A stretch of DNA of 64,000 nucleotides, from assembly GCF_001261775.1 (NCBI RefSeq), contig NZ_LN868537.1, forward strand, positions 620,001 to 684,000, written 5' to 3'. The stretch's first letter is position 1. The number at the start of each line of letters is the position of its first letter. A model generated the notes under the pieces. The model saw nothing but the letters and a program-made list of their open reading frames with translations, searched no databases and was not told the origin of the DNA. Positions 54,278 to 62,564 of the stretch are shown here, in pieces. The stretch comes from Anaeromassilibacillus senegalensis. Its GTDB lineage: Bacteria > Bacillota > Clostridia > Oscillospirales > Acutalibacteraceae. Both the position numbers and the translations under genes were made by a program.

Positions 54278-54654
54278 TGTCTTTCTTTATCGCTGCGGAT
54301 TTATTTGGTGTGTTTAAAACACATTCATATTTCTATTTTATCATTTCTTATTTGCATAAATTTGACTGTTAAATTTTTACATTAAAAATGTCGATATGGG
54401 TTGGTAAAAATTTTTCACATGATATAATAAAGTAAACATAGGTGACTTACCTGACAATAAAGGAGGGAATATATGCATTTATTTTCCGTATTGTAAAAAT
54501 AGCAGTCACAGGCAACGTAATTCCTCTTCCTTGGTGCACTTTGAATTAATTAAATCAAAAATATTTTGAAAATTCGTCGAATCGTGTCACAAAACGCATA
54601 TCTCCAGAGGTTATATTAGGTAGCTTTGCAATTTATATTTTGGAGGTATGTCAA
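54278..54654. other. AT-rich intergenic region with promoter and leader ORF
   Basis: Markedly AT-richer than its surroundings. It contains a TATAAT (54423-54428) with weak TTGGTA 16 nt upstream, the imperfect palindrome AGGTGACTTACCT (54440-54452), and a 7-codon ORF behind a strong ribosome site. Confidence 0.55.
54473..54496 (+). CDS. Possible 7-residue leader peptide
   Basis: ATG at 54473 is preceded by AGGAGGG at 5 nt spacing and reads MHLFSVL then stop. Too short to judge by itself; the ribosome site is among the strongest nearby. It could be a leader, or the remains of a gene start. Confidence 0.3.
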   Translation: MHLFSVL

Positions 54655-54810
54655 ATGAACAGAAAACAAAGAAAACGGCACGCAAGGAACCTGGATTACA
54701 TCAACCACAGCTTAAACAACATTCTATTGAACCAAGCGCACCTGTACATGATTTTGGAACGAATCGAGAAAAAAATCAATAGCGAAGCTCCCCAAAAATC
54801 GACGAAATAA
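54655..54810 (+). CDS. Small basic protein (51 aa) upstream of the sigma factor
   Basis: A 51-residue ORF too short for routine calling. It starts MNRKQRKRHARNLDYINHSL and is basic at the N-terminus, then amphipathic helical (ILLNQAHLYMILERIEKKI). TGGAGGT lies 7 nt before the ATG. It lies 65 bp before the sigma factor gene and shares the AT-rich composition. It may be part of the same system. No family recognised. Confidence 0.6.
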   Translation: MNRKQRKRHARNLDYINHSLNNILLNQAHLYMILERIEKKINSEAPQKSTK

Positions 54811-54854
54811 CACATTTATTGCATCTTAATATCTCATCTAATTATGTTGTATGG

Positions 54855-54860
54855 TATAAT
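54855..54860 (+). promoter_or_regulatory. Extended -10 promoter of the sigma factor gene
   Basis: TGGTATAAT (TG at 54852-54853, TATAAT 54855-54860) directly upstream of the sigma factor frame; the transcript would have a very short leader if translation starts at 54876. Confidence 0.55.
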
Positions 54861-54875
54861 CTGGATGTCATTTAA

Positions 54876-55481
54876 ATGGTAAATATTTCAAACATGAACT
54901 GGGGAATTATCAAATTGGTCATAATCGTTATCAACAATACAAAGATCCCGCTGGATACATCATCAAAGATTGGCGAAATCTTTCACACACAAGCAAAGTT
55001 GATGTATTGCACCGCATTGGGTATTGTAAAAGACCCGCACGAAGCGGAGGACGTTGTGATGGACGCAATTACAAAAATGCTGAGGTATTCAAAAGCTTTC
55101 GCAAAAGTGGACGAAAAATCTTTAATAAGGTACGTCTTCATTATTACAGAGAACACCGCAAAAGCGAAGCTCAAGAAAAACAGCCGCAACCCCTGTGTGG
55201 ACGGTGTGGAATACAACGATGCGATTTTCAGCGATTCTACGTATCATGATAACACAACGGAAGACCTTTTCTTCGCAAAGTTCGAGAACATGGACCTTCT
55301 GCGCACACTTTCTCCGGACTACAGAGACGTGTTGCTCTTGAAACAATACTATGGACTGAGCTATCGGCAAATATCAAAGCTGTTGGGAGTCACGGAAGCG
55401 ACGGCTCGCCAGAGATTTTCAAGGGTGGTCAAGCTGATCAAAAACACCTATGACAGCAAGGAGGTATCTGATGAGCCATAA
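54876..55481 (+). CDS. ECF-like sigma-70 family factor
   Basis: An RNA polymerase sigma factor of up to 201 residues. Region 2 is visible as GIVKDPHEAEDVVMDAITKM, and region 4 as LSPDYRDVLLLKQYYGLSYR followed by a helix-turn-helix (ISKLLGVTEATARQRFSRVV). The first 20 residues lack family character and no ribosome site precedes 54876; starts at 54894 or TTG 54915 are possible. It overlaps the next gene by 11 nt, the usual coupling of a sigma factor with its regulator. AT-rich codon use sets the cluster apart from its neighbours. Confidence 0.88.
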   Translation: MVNISNMNWGIIKLVIIVINNTKIPLDTSSKIGEIFHTQAKLMYCTALGIVKDPHEAEDVVMDAITKMLRYSKAFAKVDEKSLIRYVFIITENTAKAKLKKNSRNPCVDGVEYNDAIFSDSTYHDNTTEDLFFAKFENMDLLRTLSPDYRDVLLLKQYYGLSYRQISKLLGVTEATARQRFSRVVKLIKNTYDSKEVSDEP

Positions 55482-56187
55482 AGATAATTTGACAGATATA
55501 CAAAAACATCATCTGACCGCCTTCACTGTAAATCAGGCAATGCTGATGGAACTGCCCTCGGAGGAAGAAATCAACGCAACCACCATTCCGCCAAGTCTGC
55601 AGCTTCGTATGGATCAGCTTTTAAGCGACTACGAGCGCAAGCAGAAAACCTCTCAAGTTAAAAAGCACTTTACCAAAATCGCGGCCTGTATTCTGCTCTT
55701 TACGGTACTGCCTTTGTCGGTTGCCATGTCTGTTGAGGCCAGCCGGGAAATGATTATCAAATTTTTTGGTGGTTACTTCAGTATTTCAGAACAGCAGGAA
55801 CCGCCAAGAAGGGATTTCGATCCAAATCTGCCTCTTAAAGATTATAAGAACATTTATTTACCTGAATGGATGCCTGAAGGCTACATCATAACTGAGTGGA
55901 CCAATTTAACTGATCCGATGACAATTATGTATACGGGTGATCGCAGTAGAATCAGATTTTTTCAAAGTTCCACAAACCTAATCCAATATGAAGACAGCGA
56001 CATAAAAGACCTTAACATGTATAAGGTAGGGGATCAGACCTATTTTTACGGCAACAAAGAAAATAGCGATGAATTTCTACATAAGTTGCTCTGGCAAAAA
56101 GACGGGGTCTATTTTTCTTTAGAAGGTTCAGAAGATCAGGGTATTCTATTTAAAATTGCGGAAAGTATAAAATGGAAGGGAAACTAA
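55471..56187 (+). CDS. DUF4367-type membrane protein, likely anti-sigma factor
   Basis: A 238-residue protein. A cytoplasmic N-terminal segment (about 1-75) precedes one transmembrane helix (ACILLFTVLPLSVAMSV), then an extracellular DUF4367-like domain (IYLPEWMPEGYIITEW, then ILFKIAESIKW). Gene overlap with the sigma factor and this topology suggest it holds the sigma factor inactive at the membrane; a zinc anti-sigma motif is not visible. GGAGG lies before ATG 55471. The trigger is unknown. Confidence 0.8.
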   Translation: MSHKDNLTDIQKHHLTAFTVNQAMLMELPSEEEINATTIPPSLQLRMDQLLSDYERKQKTSQVKKHFTKIAACILLFTVLPLSVAMSVEASREMIIKFFGGYFSISEQQEPPRRDFDPNLPLKDYKNIYLPEWMPEGYIITEWTNLTDPMTIMYTGDRSRIRFFQSSTNLIQYEDSDIKDLNMYKVGDQTYFYGNKENSDEFLHKLLWQKDGVYFSLEGSEDQGILFKIAESIKWKGN

Positions 56188-56193
56188 AAACAT

Positions 56194-56724
56194 ATGTTAA
56201 AGAAAATATTGGTTAGTTTATTAGCGGCGTTTATGATGGCATCGTCTTGTACACTGTTTGCAAGTGCGGCACAAGTAACGGAATCTGTTGAATTTACTGT
56301 AACAGGAGACAGTGTTATTTTCGCTTCTGATACCCTTAGTGCAAAACAGATTGATTACTTAAGAGGAAACAACAGAAACGGCATTGCAGAAGTAAACATT
56401 CAACCCCGTTATAGGTTTATCAGTTCGTGTGGTTTAGGATTTAACCCGGACGGAAAAAAAGTAAAGATTGTAGCATATACAAACTATTATTCTGACATTG
56501 CTACATCAGCCTATGCGGAAGCAACGTTAGAACGATATGTTGATGGTTCCTGGTCCTTCTATAGAATGTGGAGAGACACATCTTATACGGATTTGCCTGC
56601 TCAAGCAGGGACAACGCTTACTGTTCCAGCGGGAAGATATCGTTGTACGAGCCTCCACACTGCTACAGATGGTACATACACAGATTCACAAATAATTGAT
56701 GGTGGCGAAAAAAACATCGGTTAA
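56194..56724 (+). CDS. Secreted protein (DUF6147-like)
   Basis: A 176-residue exported protein with a clear signal peptide (MLKKILVSLLAAFMMASS, cleavage near ASA-AQ). The mature part is beta-rich (YRFISSCGLGFNPDGKKVKI, then WSFYRMWRDTSYTDLPAQAG and VPAGRYRCTSLHTATDG), similar to DUF6147. No catalytic motif. It follows the DUF4367 gene by 6 nt and is the third member of the sigma cluster, probably its output or ligand. Confidence 0.75.
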   Translation: MLKKILVSLLAAFMMASSCTLFASAAQVTESVEFTVTGDSVIFASDTLSAKQIDYLRGNNRNGIAEVNIQPRYRFISSCGLGFNPDGKKVKIVAYTNYYSDIATSAYAEATLERYVDGSWSFYRMWRDTSYTDLPAQAGTTLTVPAGRYRCTSLHTATDGTYTDSQIIDGGEKNIG

Positions 56725-56767
56725 ATAACAAAATTATTTCTTTACCTCTGTCTGTTCCCCATACAAT

Positions 56768-56816
56768 AAAACAACCGCGCAACCATCCAGTATGGATGGC
56801 TGCGCGGTTGTTTTTT
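56768..56816 (+). terminator. Terminator of the sigma cluster
   Basis: Stem ACAACCGCGCA-CCATCC with GGATGG-TGCGCGGTTGT, followed by TTTTTT. Confidence 0.93.
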
Positions 56817-56892
56817 ATCTCAATCCTAGCCAAAAAATGACTCCTCAGTCCTTCATGATCATTTCAAATAAAGATCTACCATCATTTACCGC

Positions 56893-56922
56893 TTGAATAG
56901 TACCAAACGCACGTTCTATAAT
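56893..56922 (+). promoter_or_regulatory. Promoter of the dinB operon
   Basis: TTGAAT (56893-56898), 18 nt, TATAAT (56917-56922). It is flanked by two LexA-type boxes. Confidence 0.75.
56904..56917. promoter_or_regulatory. LexA/DinR box 1
   Basis: CAAACGCACGTTCT; its complement AGAACGTGCGTTTG matches the Gram-positive DinR consensus CGAACRNRYGTTYG at 13 of 14 positions. It lies between the -35 and -10 elements. Confidence 0.75.
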
Positions 56923-56932
56923 ATAGGTAAAC

Positions 56933-56946
56933 AGAACGTGTGTTTG
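56933..56946. promoter_or_regulatory. LexA/DinR box 2
   Basis: AGAACGTGTGTTTG, again 13 of 14 to CGAACRNRYGTTYG, just downstream of the -10 element. With box 1 it gives near-perfect symmetry around the start site. Confidence 0.75.
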
Positions 56947-56957
56947 AGGTGAAGAAA

Positions 56958-58199
56958 ATGGAACGCGTTGTCTTACACTGTGATATGAACAATTTTTATG
57001 CCAGCGTGGAATGTCTGTATCAACCTAAACTGCGCGGCAGGCCGGTCGCGGTTGCGGGCGACGTGGAACAGCGGCACGGGATTGTACTGGCCAAAAACTA
57101 CGAGGCCAAGCGGTTTGGCGTGGCGACCGGGAACCCGCTCTGGATGGCAAAGCAACTTTGCCCGGAAATTATATTCGTCCCTCCCCACTTTGACCGGTAT
57201 CTGCAATTTTCAGCGCTCGCGCGAGAAATCTACAGCGACTATACCGACCAGGTAGAGAGTTTTGGTCTGGATGAATGCTGGTTGGACGTCAGCGGCAGTA
57301 CGCACCTGCTGGGAGACGGACGTACCATTGCCGACGAGCTGCGCCGCCGCATCAAATACGAACTGGGCATCACCGCCTCTGTAGGTGTCTCCTTTAACAA
57401 AATTTTTGCAAAGTTAGGCAGCGACCTGAAAAAGCCGGATGCAACAACCGTGATTACACGGGACAACTACCGTGACGTAGTGTGGCCCCTGCCTATGTCG
57501 GACCTGCTTTATGTGGGGCCTGCAACCGCGCGCAAGCTCCAGAGCTACGCCATTCATACCATTGGAGATTTGGCTCTGGCGCATACGGATTTTTTGCGGG
57601 GCCTGCTCGGCAAAATCGGATTGATGCTGTGGAGCTTTGCCAACGGGCATGACGCCTCCGCCGTCACCAACGCAGGCGTGCATCCGGTCATAAAATCAGT
57701 CGGCAACAGCACCACGACGCCCAAGGATTTAGTATCGGATGACGACGTCAAAATCACACTGTTTATCCTCTGTGAAAGCGTCGCGGAACGGCTCCGGGAA
57801 CAGAACTTTCAATGCGATACCGTACAGATTTCCATGCGGTACGTCGACCTCTGGTCCTGTGAGCGCCAGCTCAAGCTGGATTTTCCCATCTGCAATTCAG
57901 AAAGCCTTTTCCAAGCCGCTTTTCATTTATACCAAAAGCACCGCCTGCCGGATAAAGCCATCCGCAGCCTGGGCGTGCGTGCCTGCGGGCTGTCGCTGGC
58001 TGAAAATATCCAGATTTCATTTTTGCCGGAAATCTCCTGTGCCCAGCGCCAGGATGACCTGGAGCATGCCGTCGATGATATTCGGCGCCGATTTGGGCAT
58101 TTTATTATACAACGAGGAATTGCCCTGACCGACCATGCGTTGTCCCACTTAGACCCAAAGGCCGACCATGTGATTCATCCGGTCGGCTTTCTAAAATAA
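56958..58199 (+). CDS. dinB: DNA polymerase IV
   Basis: A Y-family translesion polymerase of 413 residues. The catalytic acidic residues are D8 in LHCDMNNFYASVE and the D/E pair in SFGLDECWLDVSG. The thumb helix-hairpin-helix is VGPATARKLQSYAIHTIGDL. The little-finger domain is present, but the end lacks a clear beta-clamp-binding QLxLF motif. GAGGTGAAGAAA precedes ATG 56958. It is the first gene of a LexA-controlled operon with a small conserved protein and an SRAP protein, fitting an SOS unit. Confidence 0.95.
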   Translation: MERVVLHCDMNNFYASVECLYQPKLRGRPVAVAGDVEQRHGIVLAKNYEAKRFGVATGNPLWMAKQLCPEIIFVPPHFDRYLQFSALAREIYSDYTDQVESFGLDECWLDVSGSTHLLGDGRTIADELRRRIKYELGITASVGVSFNKIFAKLGSDLKKPDATTVITRDNYRDVVWPLPMSDLLYVGPATARKLQSYAIHTIGDLALAHTDFLRGLLGKIGLMLWSFANGHDASAVTNAGVHPVIKSVGNSTTTPKDLVSDDDVKITLFILCESVAERLREQNFQCDTVQISMRYVDLWSCERQLKLDFPICNSESLFQAAFHLYQKHRLPDKAIRSLGVRACGLSLAENIQISFLPEISCAQRQDDLEHAVDDIRRRFGHFIIQRGIALTDHALSHLDPKADHVIHPVGFLK

Positions 58200-58218
58200 C
58201 GGATAAGAGGTGCGCATT

Positions 58219-58476
58219 ATGGAAACCCGGAAAGTATATGTAGAAGTCGATGCGCATTTCGGCTCAGACGGCCGCCTGTTCCCTACCGCCATCACCTGGG
58301 AGGACGGCAGGCATTTTGAGATTGACCGGGTGCTGGACGCCAGGCGCGCGGCAAGCCTCAAGGCCGGCGGCGTGGGTACACGATACCGGATCAGGATTCT
58401 CGGTAAAGAACGCTATTTATGGTACGAAGGGCCGGGATGGTTTGTGGAAGCCCCCGCCTTATCAGCAGGAGGATAA
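58219..58476 (+). CDS. Conserved small protein in the SOS operon
   Basis: An 85-residue protein (METRKVYVEVDAHFGSDGRL at the start, then ITWEDGRHFEIDRVLD and a RYRIRILGKERYLWYEGPGW block) with a predicted beta-barrel pattern. It has the form of small proteins commonly encoded after dinB in Clostridia; function unknown. GAGGTGCGCATT precedes ATG 58219. It sits 19 nt after dinB, and the SRAP gene begins 1 nt after its stop. Confidence 0.75.
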   Translation: METRKVYVEVDAHFGSDGRLFPTAITWEDGRHFEIDRVLDARRAASLKAGGVGTRYRIRILGKERYLWYEGPGWFVEAPALSAGG

Positions 58477-58477
58477 T

Positions 58478-59041
58478 ATGTGCGGACGATATACGCTGTT
58501 TACGGACAGTGAATATGAAGATATAAGAAAGATCATTGAAGAAGTAGAACGCAAGCACGGCGAGGGCTGTGTAAAAACAGGTGAAATATTCCCTACCAAC
58601 GTGGCGCCTATTTTATTGCATACGGAAAAAGGTGTGGCTGCGGATGCCGCAAAATGGGGCTTCCCTTCCTTTAACGGCAAAAGCACCATTATCAACGCAC
58701 GGTCGGAAACGGCTGCGGAAAAGAGGACCTTCAGCAAAAGCCTGATGACACGCCGCTGCGTGGTGCCCAGCACCGGCTTTTATGAATGGGATGCAGAAAA
58801 GCAAAAGCGCCGCTTTACGCTCCCCGCTTCGGGATCGCTCTATATGGCCGGTCTTTATAGCGACTACCAGGGCGAGCGGCGCTATGTGATCATGACCACT
58901 GCGGCAAACGAATCCGTTATAAATATTCATGATCGCATGCCGGTAATCGTACCGCGGGAAAAAATTGACAGCTGGATTACAAACGTTGCATCCGCCTTTG
59001 AAATCATGAACGGTAAACAGCCAAAACTCAGCATAAAATAA
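58478..59041 (+). CDS. SOS response-associated peptidase (SRAP/YedK family)
   Basis: A 187-residue SRAP protein, which forms a stable thiazolidine crosslink with abasic sites in single-stranded DNA through its N-terminal Cys2. The start MCGRYTLF (after removal of Met) is diagnostic, followed by NARSET (substrate-contacting Asn/Arg/Glu), FYEWD and IHDRMPVI (catalytic His). AGGAGG lies 5 nt before ATG 58478; the longer frame from 58250 is a readthrough of the upstream gene. Last gene of the SOS operon. Confidence 0.95.
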   Translation: MCGRYTLFTDSEYEDIRKIIEEVERKHGEGCVKTGEIFPTNVAPILLHTEKGVAADAAKWGFPSFNGKSTIINARSETAAEKRTFSKSLMTRRCVVPSTGFYEWDAEKQKRRFTLPASGSLYMAGLYSDYQGERRYVIMTTAANESVINIHDRMPVIVPREKIDSWITNVASAFEIMNGKQPKLSIK

Positions 59042-59089
59042 AACGGCCCTGATCTGCCCGCAAAGGCAAGTCAGGGCTGTTTTATTTTT
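59040..59089 (+). terminator. Terminator of the SOS operon
   Basis: Stem AAACGGCCCTGA (59041-59052) with TCAGGGCTGTTT (59071-59082), followed by TATTTTTAT. It also serves the convergent LysR gene. Confidence 0.88.
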
Positions 59090-59099
59090 ATATGCGGAC

Positions 59100-59984
59100 T
59101 TACTCCGCCTGAAACTTTTCCCGAAGCATCTGCAAAAATCGTTCCGTCGCTCTGGAAAATATCTGGTACTTCTTCCAGACGATGTAAAGCGGCGATTCCA
59201 GACGCGGCTCAACCGGCCGGAAGCAAAGCGGGCTGTTCCCGGCGGTGTTTACCAGCTTATCCAATGTCAGCGCGTATCCCAATCCCTCTTCCACCATCAG
59301 GGAGGCGTTAAAGATCAGGTTGTAAGTCGCTGCAACATGCAGGGAATCGTATCCCCGTCCCAGCCAGTCGGACACGCGGCTTTTGCCCAGCGCCTGCCGG
59401 GAAAGCAACAGCGGAACGTCCCACAAGTCCTCCGCGCGGATGCTTTCTTTTTGTGCCAGAGCGCTGTCCTGACGCATCAATACGCCCCAAACATCCGTGA
59501 CAGGAAGCTTGAGATAGTCGTACTTTTTCATGTCGCTGGGCTCAATCATGATGCCGAAGTCCAGAAGGCCTTTGTCCAGCCGCTCCCCCACGTCGTCTGC
59601 ATTGCCGCTGAACAGATGGTACCGAATCAGCGGACATTTGATTTGCAGTTCCCGCGCGGTCTGGGCGATCAAACGAATCGCGTCGCTCTCTCCCCCGCCA
59701 ATATAGATGTCACCGACGGTGACGTCTTCCGTCTCACGAAATTCAGATTCCGTTTTCTCCACCAGTTCCACAATTTCATTGGCCCGCTTCCGCAGGAGCA
59801 CCCCGTCCTCGGTCAAAACGATTTTCCGGTTTCCCCGGATAAACAGCTTTTTTCCCAGCTCCTCCTCCAGATCCATCAGCTGGCGGGAAAGCGTCGGCTG
59901 GGTCAGGTGCAGGTAATCAGCCGCACCGGAGATGCTTTCTTCCCGGGCAACCGCCAGAAAATAACGCAATACACGAAGCTCCAT
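59100..59984 (-). CDS. LysR family transcriptional regulator
   Basis: A 294-residue LysR regulator. The N-terminal winged helix-turn-helix is ELRVLRYFLAVAREESISGA, then YLHLTQPTLSRQLMDLEEEL; the C-terminal effector domain (about 90-290) has the usual two lobes. It faces the acetyltransferase/flavoprotein genes at 60155-61317, separated by about 170 bp, so it most likely controls them. The effector is unknown. Confidence 0.95.
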   Translation of the reverse strand: MELRVLRYFLAVAREESISGAADYLHLTQPTLSRQLMDLEEELGKKLFIRGNRKIVLTEDGVLLRKRANEIVELVEKTESEFRETEDVTVGDIYIGGGESDAIRLIAQTARELQIKCPLIRYHLFSGNADDVGERLDKGLLDFGIMIEPSDMKKYDYLKLPVTDVWGVLMRQDSALAQKESIRAEDLWDVPLLLSRQALGKSRVSDWLGRGYDSLHVAATYNLIFNASLMVEEGLGYALTLDKLVNTAGNSPLCFRPVEPRLESPLYIVWKKYQIFSRATERFLQMLREKFQAE

Positions 59985-60154
59985 TGCGCGCCTCCTTTCA
60001 CTTTACTTTTACTATAGCATCGAATTTTTATGCTTGTCAAGTATAGATATGTATTTAATATAGGTATTTGATATTCGAGAAGGGAGTCGATATAATGTAA
60101 CTGTAAGAGATGGCAAAGAAAAAGCAAATCCGGCAAACCCAAATGGAGGAATGA

Positions 60155-60730
60155 ATGAGGATGGAACTACAGGAATTTTTGGATCACCTGAACCGCGGAG
60201 AACGGGTGGTAAATGGATCGAAAACGCATCAGTTTATGAGTGCGGCTGCGTTTGAAGCGATGCGGCTGACCGCGGAACTCAACAACAGCTTTCATGATCT
60301 GGATGAGTGCCGGGAGCTGTTTGCACGCATCATCGGCAAACCGGTGGACAAAACCTTTGCCCTCTTTCCCCCTTTTTACACCGACTTTGGCAGGAACATC
60401 ACAGTGGGAAAAGGCGCCTTTATCAATTCCGGCTGCCGCTTCCAGGACCAGGGCGGCATCACCATCGGCGCGGGAAGCCTGATTGGTCATAACGTGGTGC
60501 TGGCAACGTTGAATCACGAGATAGACCCGGCCCACCGAAAAGACATGCATCCCGCTCCAATTGTCATAGGATGCCATGTCTGGATCGGCGCCAATTCCAC
60601 CGTATGTCCCGGCGTAACCATCGGTGACGGCGCGATTGTGGCAGCCGGCGCGGTGGTGACGAAGGATGTTCCCGCAAACACGATGGTGGGCGGCGTCCCT
60701 GCAAAAGTGATCAAACACATTTCACGATAA
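60155..60730 (+). CDS. Sugar O-acetyltransferase (Maa/LacA family)
   Basis: A 191-residue left-handed beta-helix acetyltransferase. An N-terminal maltose/galactoside acetyltransferase-type helix region ([20 protein letters not shown]) is followed by hexapeptide repeats ([20 protein letters not shown] and [20 protein letters not shown]). The catalytic His is likely in [14 protein letters not shown] lies 5 nt before ATG 60155. It uses acetyl-CoA on a sugar; the acceptor is unknown. The gene precedes an FMN reductase-type gene in a LysR-divergent operon. Confidence 0.9.
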   Translation: MRMELQEFLDHLNRGERVVNGSKTHQFMSAAAFEAMRLTAELNNSFHDLDECRELFARIIGKPVDKTFALFPPFYTDFGRNITVGKGAFINSGCRFQDQGGITIGAGSLIGHNVVLATLNHEIDPAHRKDMHPAPIVIGCHVWIGANSTVCPGVTIGDGAIVAAGAVVTKDVPANTMVGGVPAKVIKHISR

Positions 60731-60762
60731 AATCATTCCAATTAATACAGGAGGAAACTATT

Positions 60763-61317
60763 ATGAGCAAGCAAATACTGATCATTTCCACCAGTCCCCG
60801 CAAGGGCGGCAATTCCGACGCTTTGGCCGAGGCCTTTGCCCGGGGCGCACGGGAAGCCGGCCAGCAGGTAGAAAAAATTTGCCTGTATGATAAAACCATT
60901 GGGTTCTGTAAAGGCTGTCTGGTCTGCCAGAAGACCCAGCGGTGTGTCATTCGCGACGACGCAGACGTTATCGCCCAAAAGATGCGCGTTGCCGACACAA
61001 TCGTTTTTGCTACCCCTGTCTACTATTATGGGATGTGCGGCCAAATGAAAACTTTGCTGGACCGGGCCAATCCGCTTTACTCCGCCGATTATGCATTCCG
61101 CGACATTTACCTGCTGGCTGCAGCGGCGGAAGCAGAGGAAAGCGCCGTGGAGGGAACCGTCCATGGGCTGGAAGGCTGGATTTCCTGCTTTGAAAAGGCA
61201 CGGCTGGCCGGGGTTGCCTTCGGCGGCGGCGCGGACGCGGTGGGAAGTATCCAAGGCAATCCCGCTTTGCAAAAAGCCTATGAGATAGGAAAAGCCGTTG
61301 TGCAAGAGGGAGTGTAA
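60763..61317 (+). CDS. NADPH-dependent FMN reductase / iron-sulfur flavoprotein-like
   Basis: A 184-residue flavodoxin-fold reductase. The FMN phosphate loop is ISTSPRKGGNSDALA near residue 8. A conserved CKGCLVCQKTQRC cysteine cluster (about 49-61) is like the 4Fe-4S-binding stretch of archaeal iron-sulfur flavoproteins. FATPVYYYGMCGQMKTLLDR is typical of the family. It would reduce flavin or a small substrate with NAD(P)H. It is between the acetyltransferase and the cyclophilin-like lipoprotein. Confidence 0.88.
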   Translation: MSKQILIISTSPRKGGNSDALAEAFARGAREAGQQVEKICLYDKTIGFCKGCLVCQKTQRCVIRDDADVIAQKMRVADTIVFATPVYYYGMCGQMKTLLDRANPLYSADYAFRDIYLLAAAAEAEESAVEGTVHGLEGWISCFEKARLAGVAFGGGADAVGSIQGNPALQKAYEIGKAVVQEGV

Positions 61318-61318
61318 C

Positions 61319-62431
61319 ATGAAACGGCAGCTGTTCCTTGCCGCCGCACTGCTGCTATCCCTATCACTGGCAGCTTGCAGTCCAACGCCCCCGGAACCGC
61401 AGGCAGAAGCGCCTGTCTCTTCTGCCATTGACAGCGCAGCCGCAGAATCCAGCTCTTCTATGGAAGCGTCGCAGCCAATGGAAGTGACATTGCCGGAAGA
61501 CCTGTTGGTTCAGGTACAGACCGCCGATGGCGACGTCATCCTGTTCCAGCTGAACGACAGCACCGCGGCAAACTCGCTTTACCGGCAGCTTCCCTTGACA
61601 GTACAGATAGAGGATTACGCGGGGAGCGAAAAGATTTTCTACCCACCTGAAAAGCTGGACATAAGCAATACCCCTTTGGCACAAGGCCCCGCGGGAACCC
61701 TTGCCTATTACGAACCATGGGGCGACGTCGCATTCTTTTACACGGCCTGCCAGGGCGCTTCCGGATTATATGAACTCGGGGAAGCGGTATCCGGCGCAGA
61801 GCAGATCCCGGCCCTGTCCGGAGAAGTACGGATCACAGCAGCGGAAGAATTGACCGGGCCGGACAAAGAGCCAAGCTCTTCCACCCCGCCACAGAAAGAA
61901 GTTCCACCACAGGAAACAAAGCCCGTCTCCTCTGCCCCACCTCAAGCATCAAAAACGACCGCTTCCACTTCGCCTCAGGAAATAGAATCCAGTGCGCCTG
62001 CCCCCTCCCCCGCCGTTTCTGCACCAAAAGAACAGGAGACAATGCAGCCGCCATCTTCTCAGGAGGATCCTGCTCCGATGCAGCCGCTTCAAGTGAAAGT
62101 GGGAACCCAAAGCTTTACCGCCACGCTCCATGACAATGAAACGACCCGCGCTCTTATACAAAAACTGCCTCTGACGCTTACCATGAGCGAAATGAACGGC
62201 AATGAGAAATACCATTATTTCTCCGACACACTGCCCACCAGCGCCAGCCGGCCGGCCAGCATCCGTGCAGGCGACCTGATGCTTTTTGGCTCCGATTGCC
62301 TGGTGCTGTTTTATGAGAACTTTTCCACCACTTACAGCTACACGCCATTGGGCAGTATTGACGATCCTGCCGGGCTTTCCGAAGCGTTGGGAACAGGTGA
62401 TGTGCAGGTGGTTTTCCGGATCGCAGAATAA
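61319..62431 (+). CDS. Lipoprotein with two cyclophilin-like domains
   Basis: A 370-residue lipoprotein (lipobox LAAC, Cys20). Two homologous cyclophilin-like domains lie at about 60-170 (QTADGDVILFQLNDSTAANS, then YPPEKLD) and about 260-370 (KVGTQSFTATLHDNETTRAL, then HYFSDTLP). A Pro/Ser/Thr/Glu-rich linker separates them. Single cyclophilin-like-fold proteins are common next to flavodoxin-type genes in Clostridia; a tandem lipoprotein is less usual. It starts 1 nt after the flavoprotein stop, so it belongs to the same operon. Peptidyl-prolyl isomerase activity should not be assumed. Confidence 0.85.
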   Translation: MKRQLFLAAALLLSLSLAACSPTPPEPQAEAPVSSAIDSAAAESSSSMEASQPMEVTLPEDLLVQVQTADGDVILFQLNDSTAANSLYRQLPLTVQIEDYAGSEKIFYPPEKLDISNTPLAQGPAGTLAYYEPWGDVAFFYTACQGASGLYELGEAVSGAEQIPALSGEVRITAAEELTGPDKEPSSSTPPQKEVPPQETKPVSSAPPQASKTTASTSPQEIESSAPAPSPAVSAPKEQETMQPPSSQEDPAPMQPLQVKVGTQSFTATLHDNETTRALIQKLPLTLTMSEMNGNEKYHYFSDTLPTSASRPASIRAGDLMLFGSDCLVLFYENFSTTYSYTPLGSIDDPAGLSEALGTGDVQVVFRIAE

Positions 62432-62510
62432 CAGCATTGCAATGAAATTTACTCCCACTGCAAAATACAGATCCGCCTTGGAGCTTTTTTGCTCTTATAT
62501 AACAACATAG

Positions 62511-62557
62511 AGAAAGAAGCGATCGTTTGGAGAAATTCCAAACGATCGCTTCTTTCT
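62511..62557. terminator. Terminator between convergent genes
   Basis: Arms AGAAAGAAGCGATCGTTTGG and CCAAACGATCGCTTCTTTCT enclose a short loop, between the lipoprotein gene and the convergent DUF3842 gene. Confidence 0.88.
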
Positions 62558-62564
62558 GCCACAT

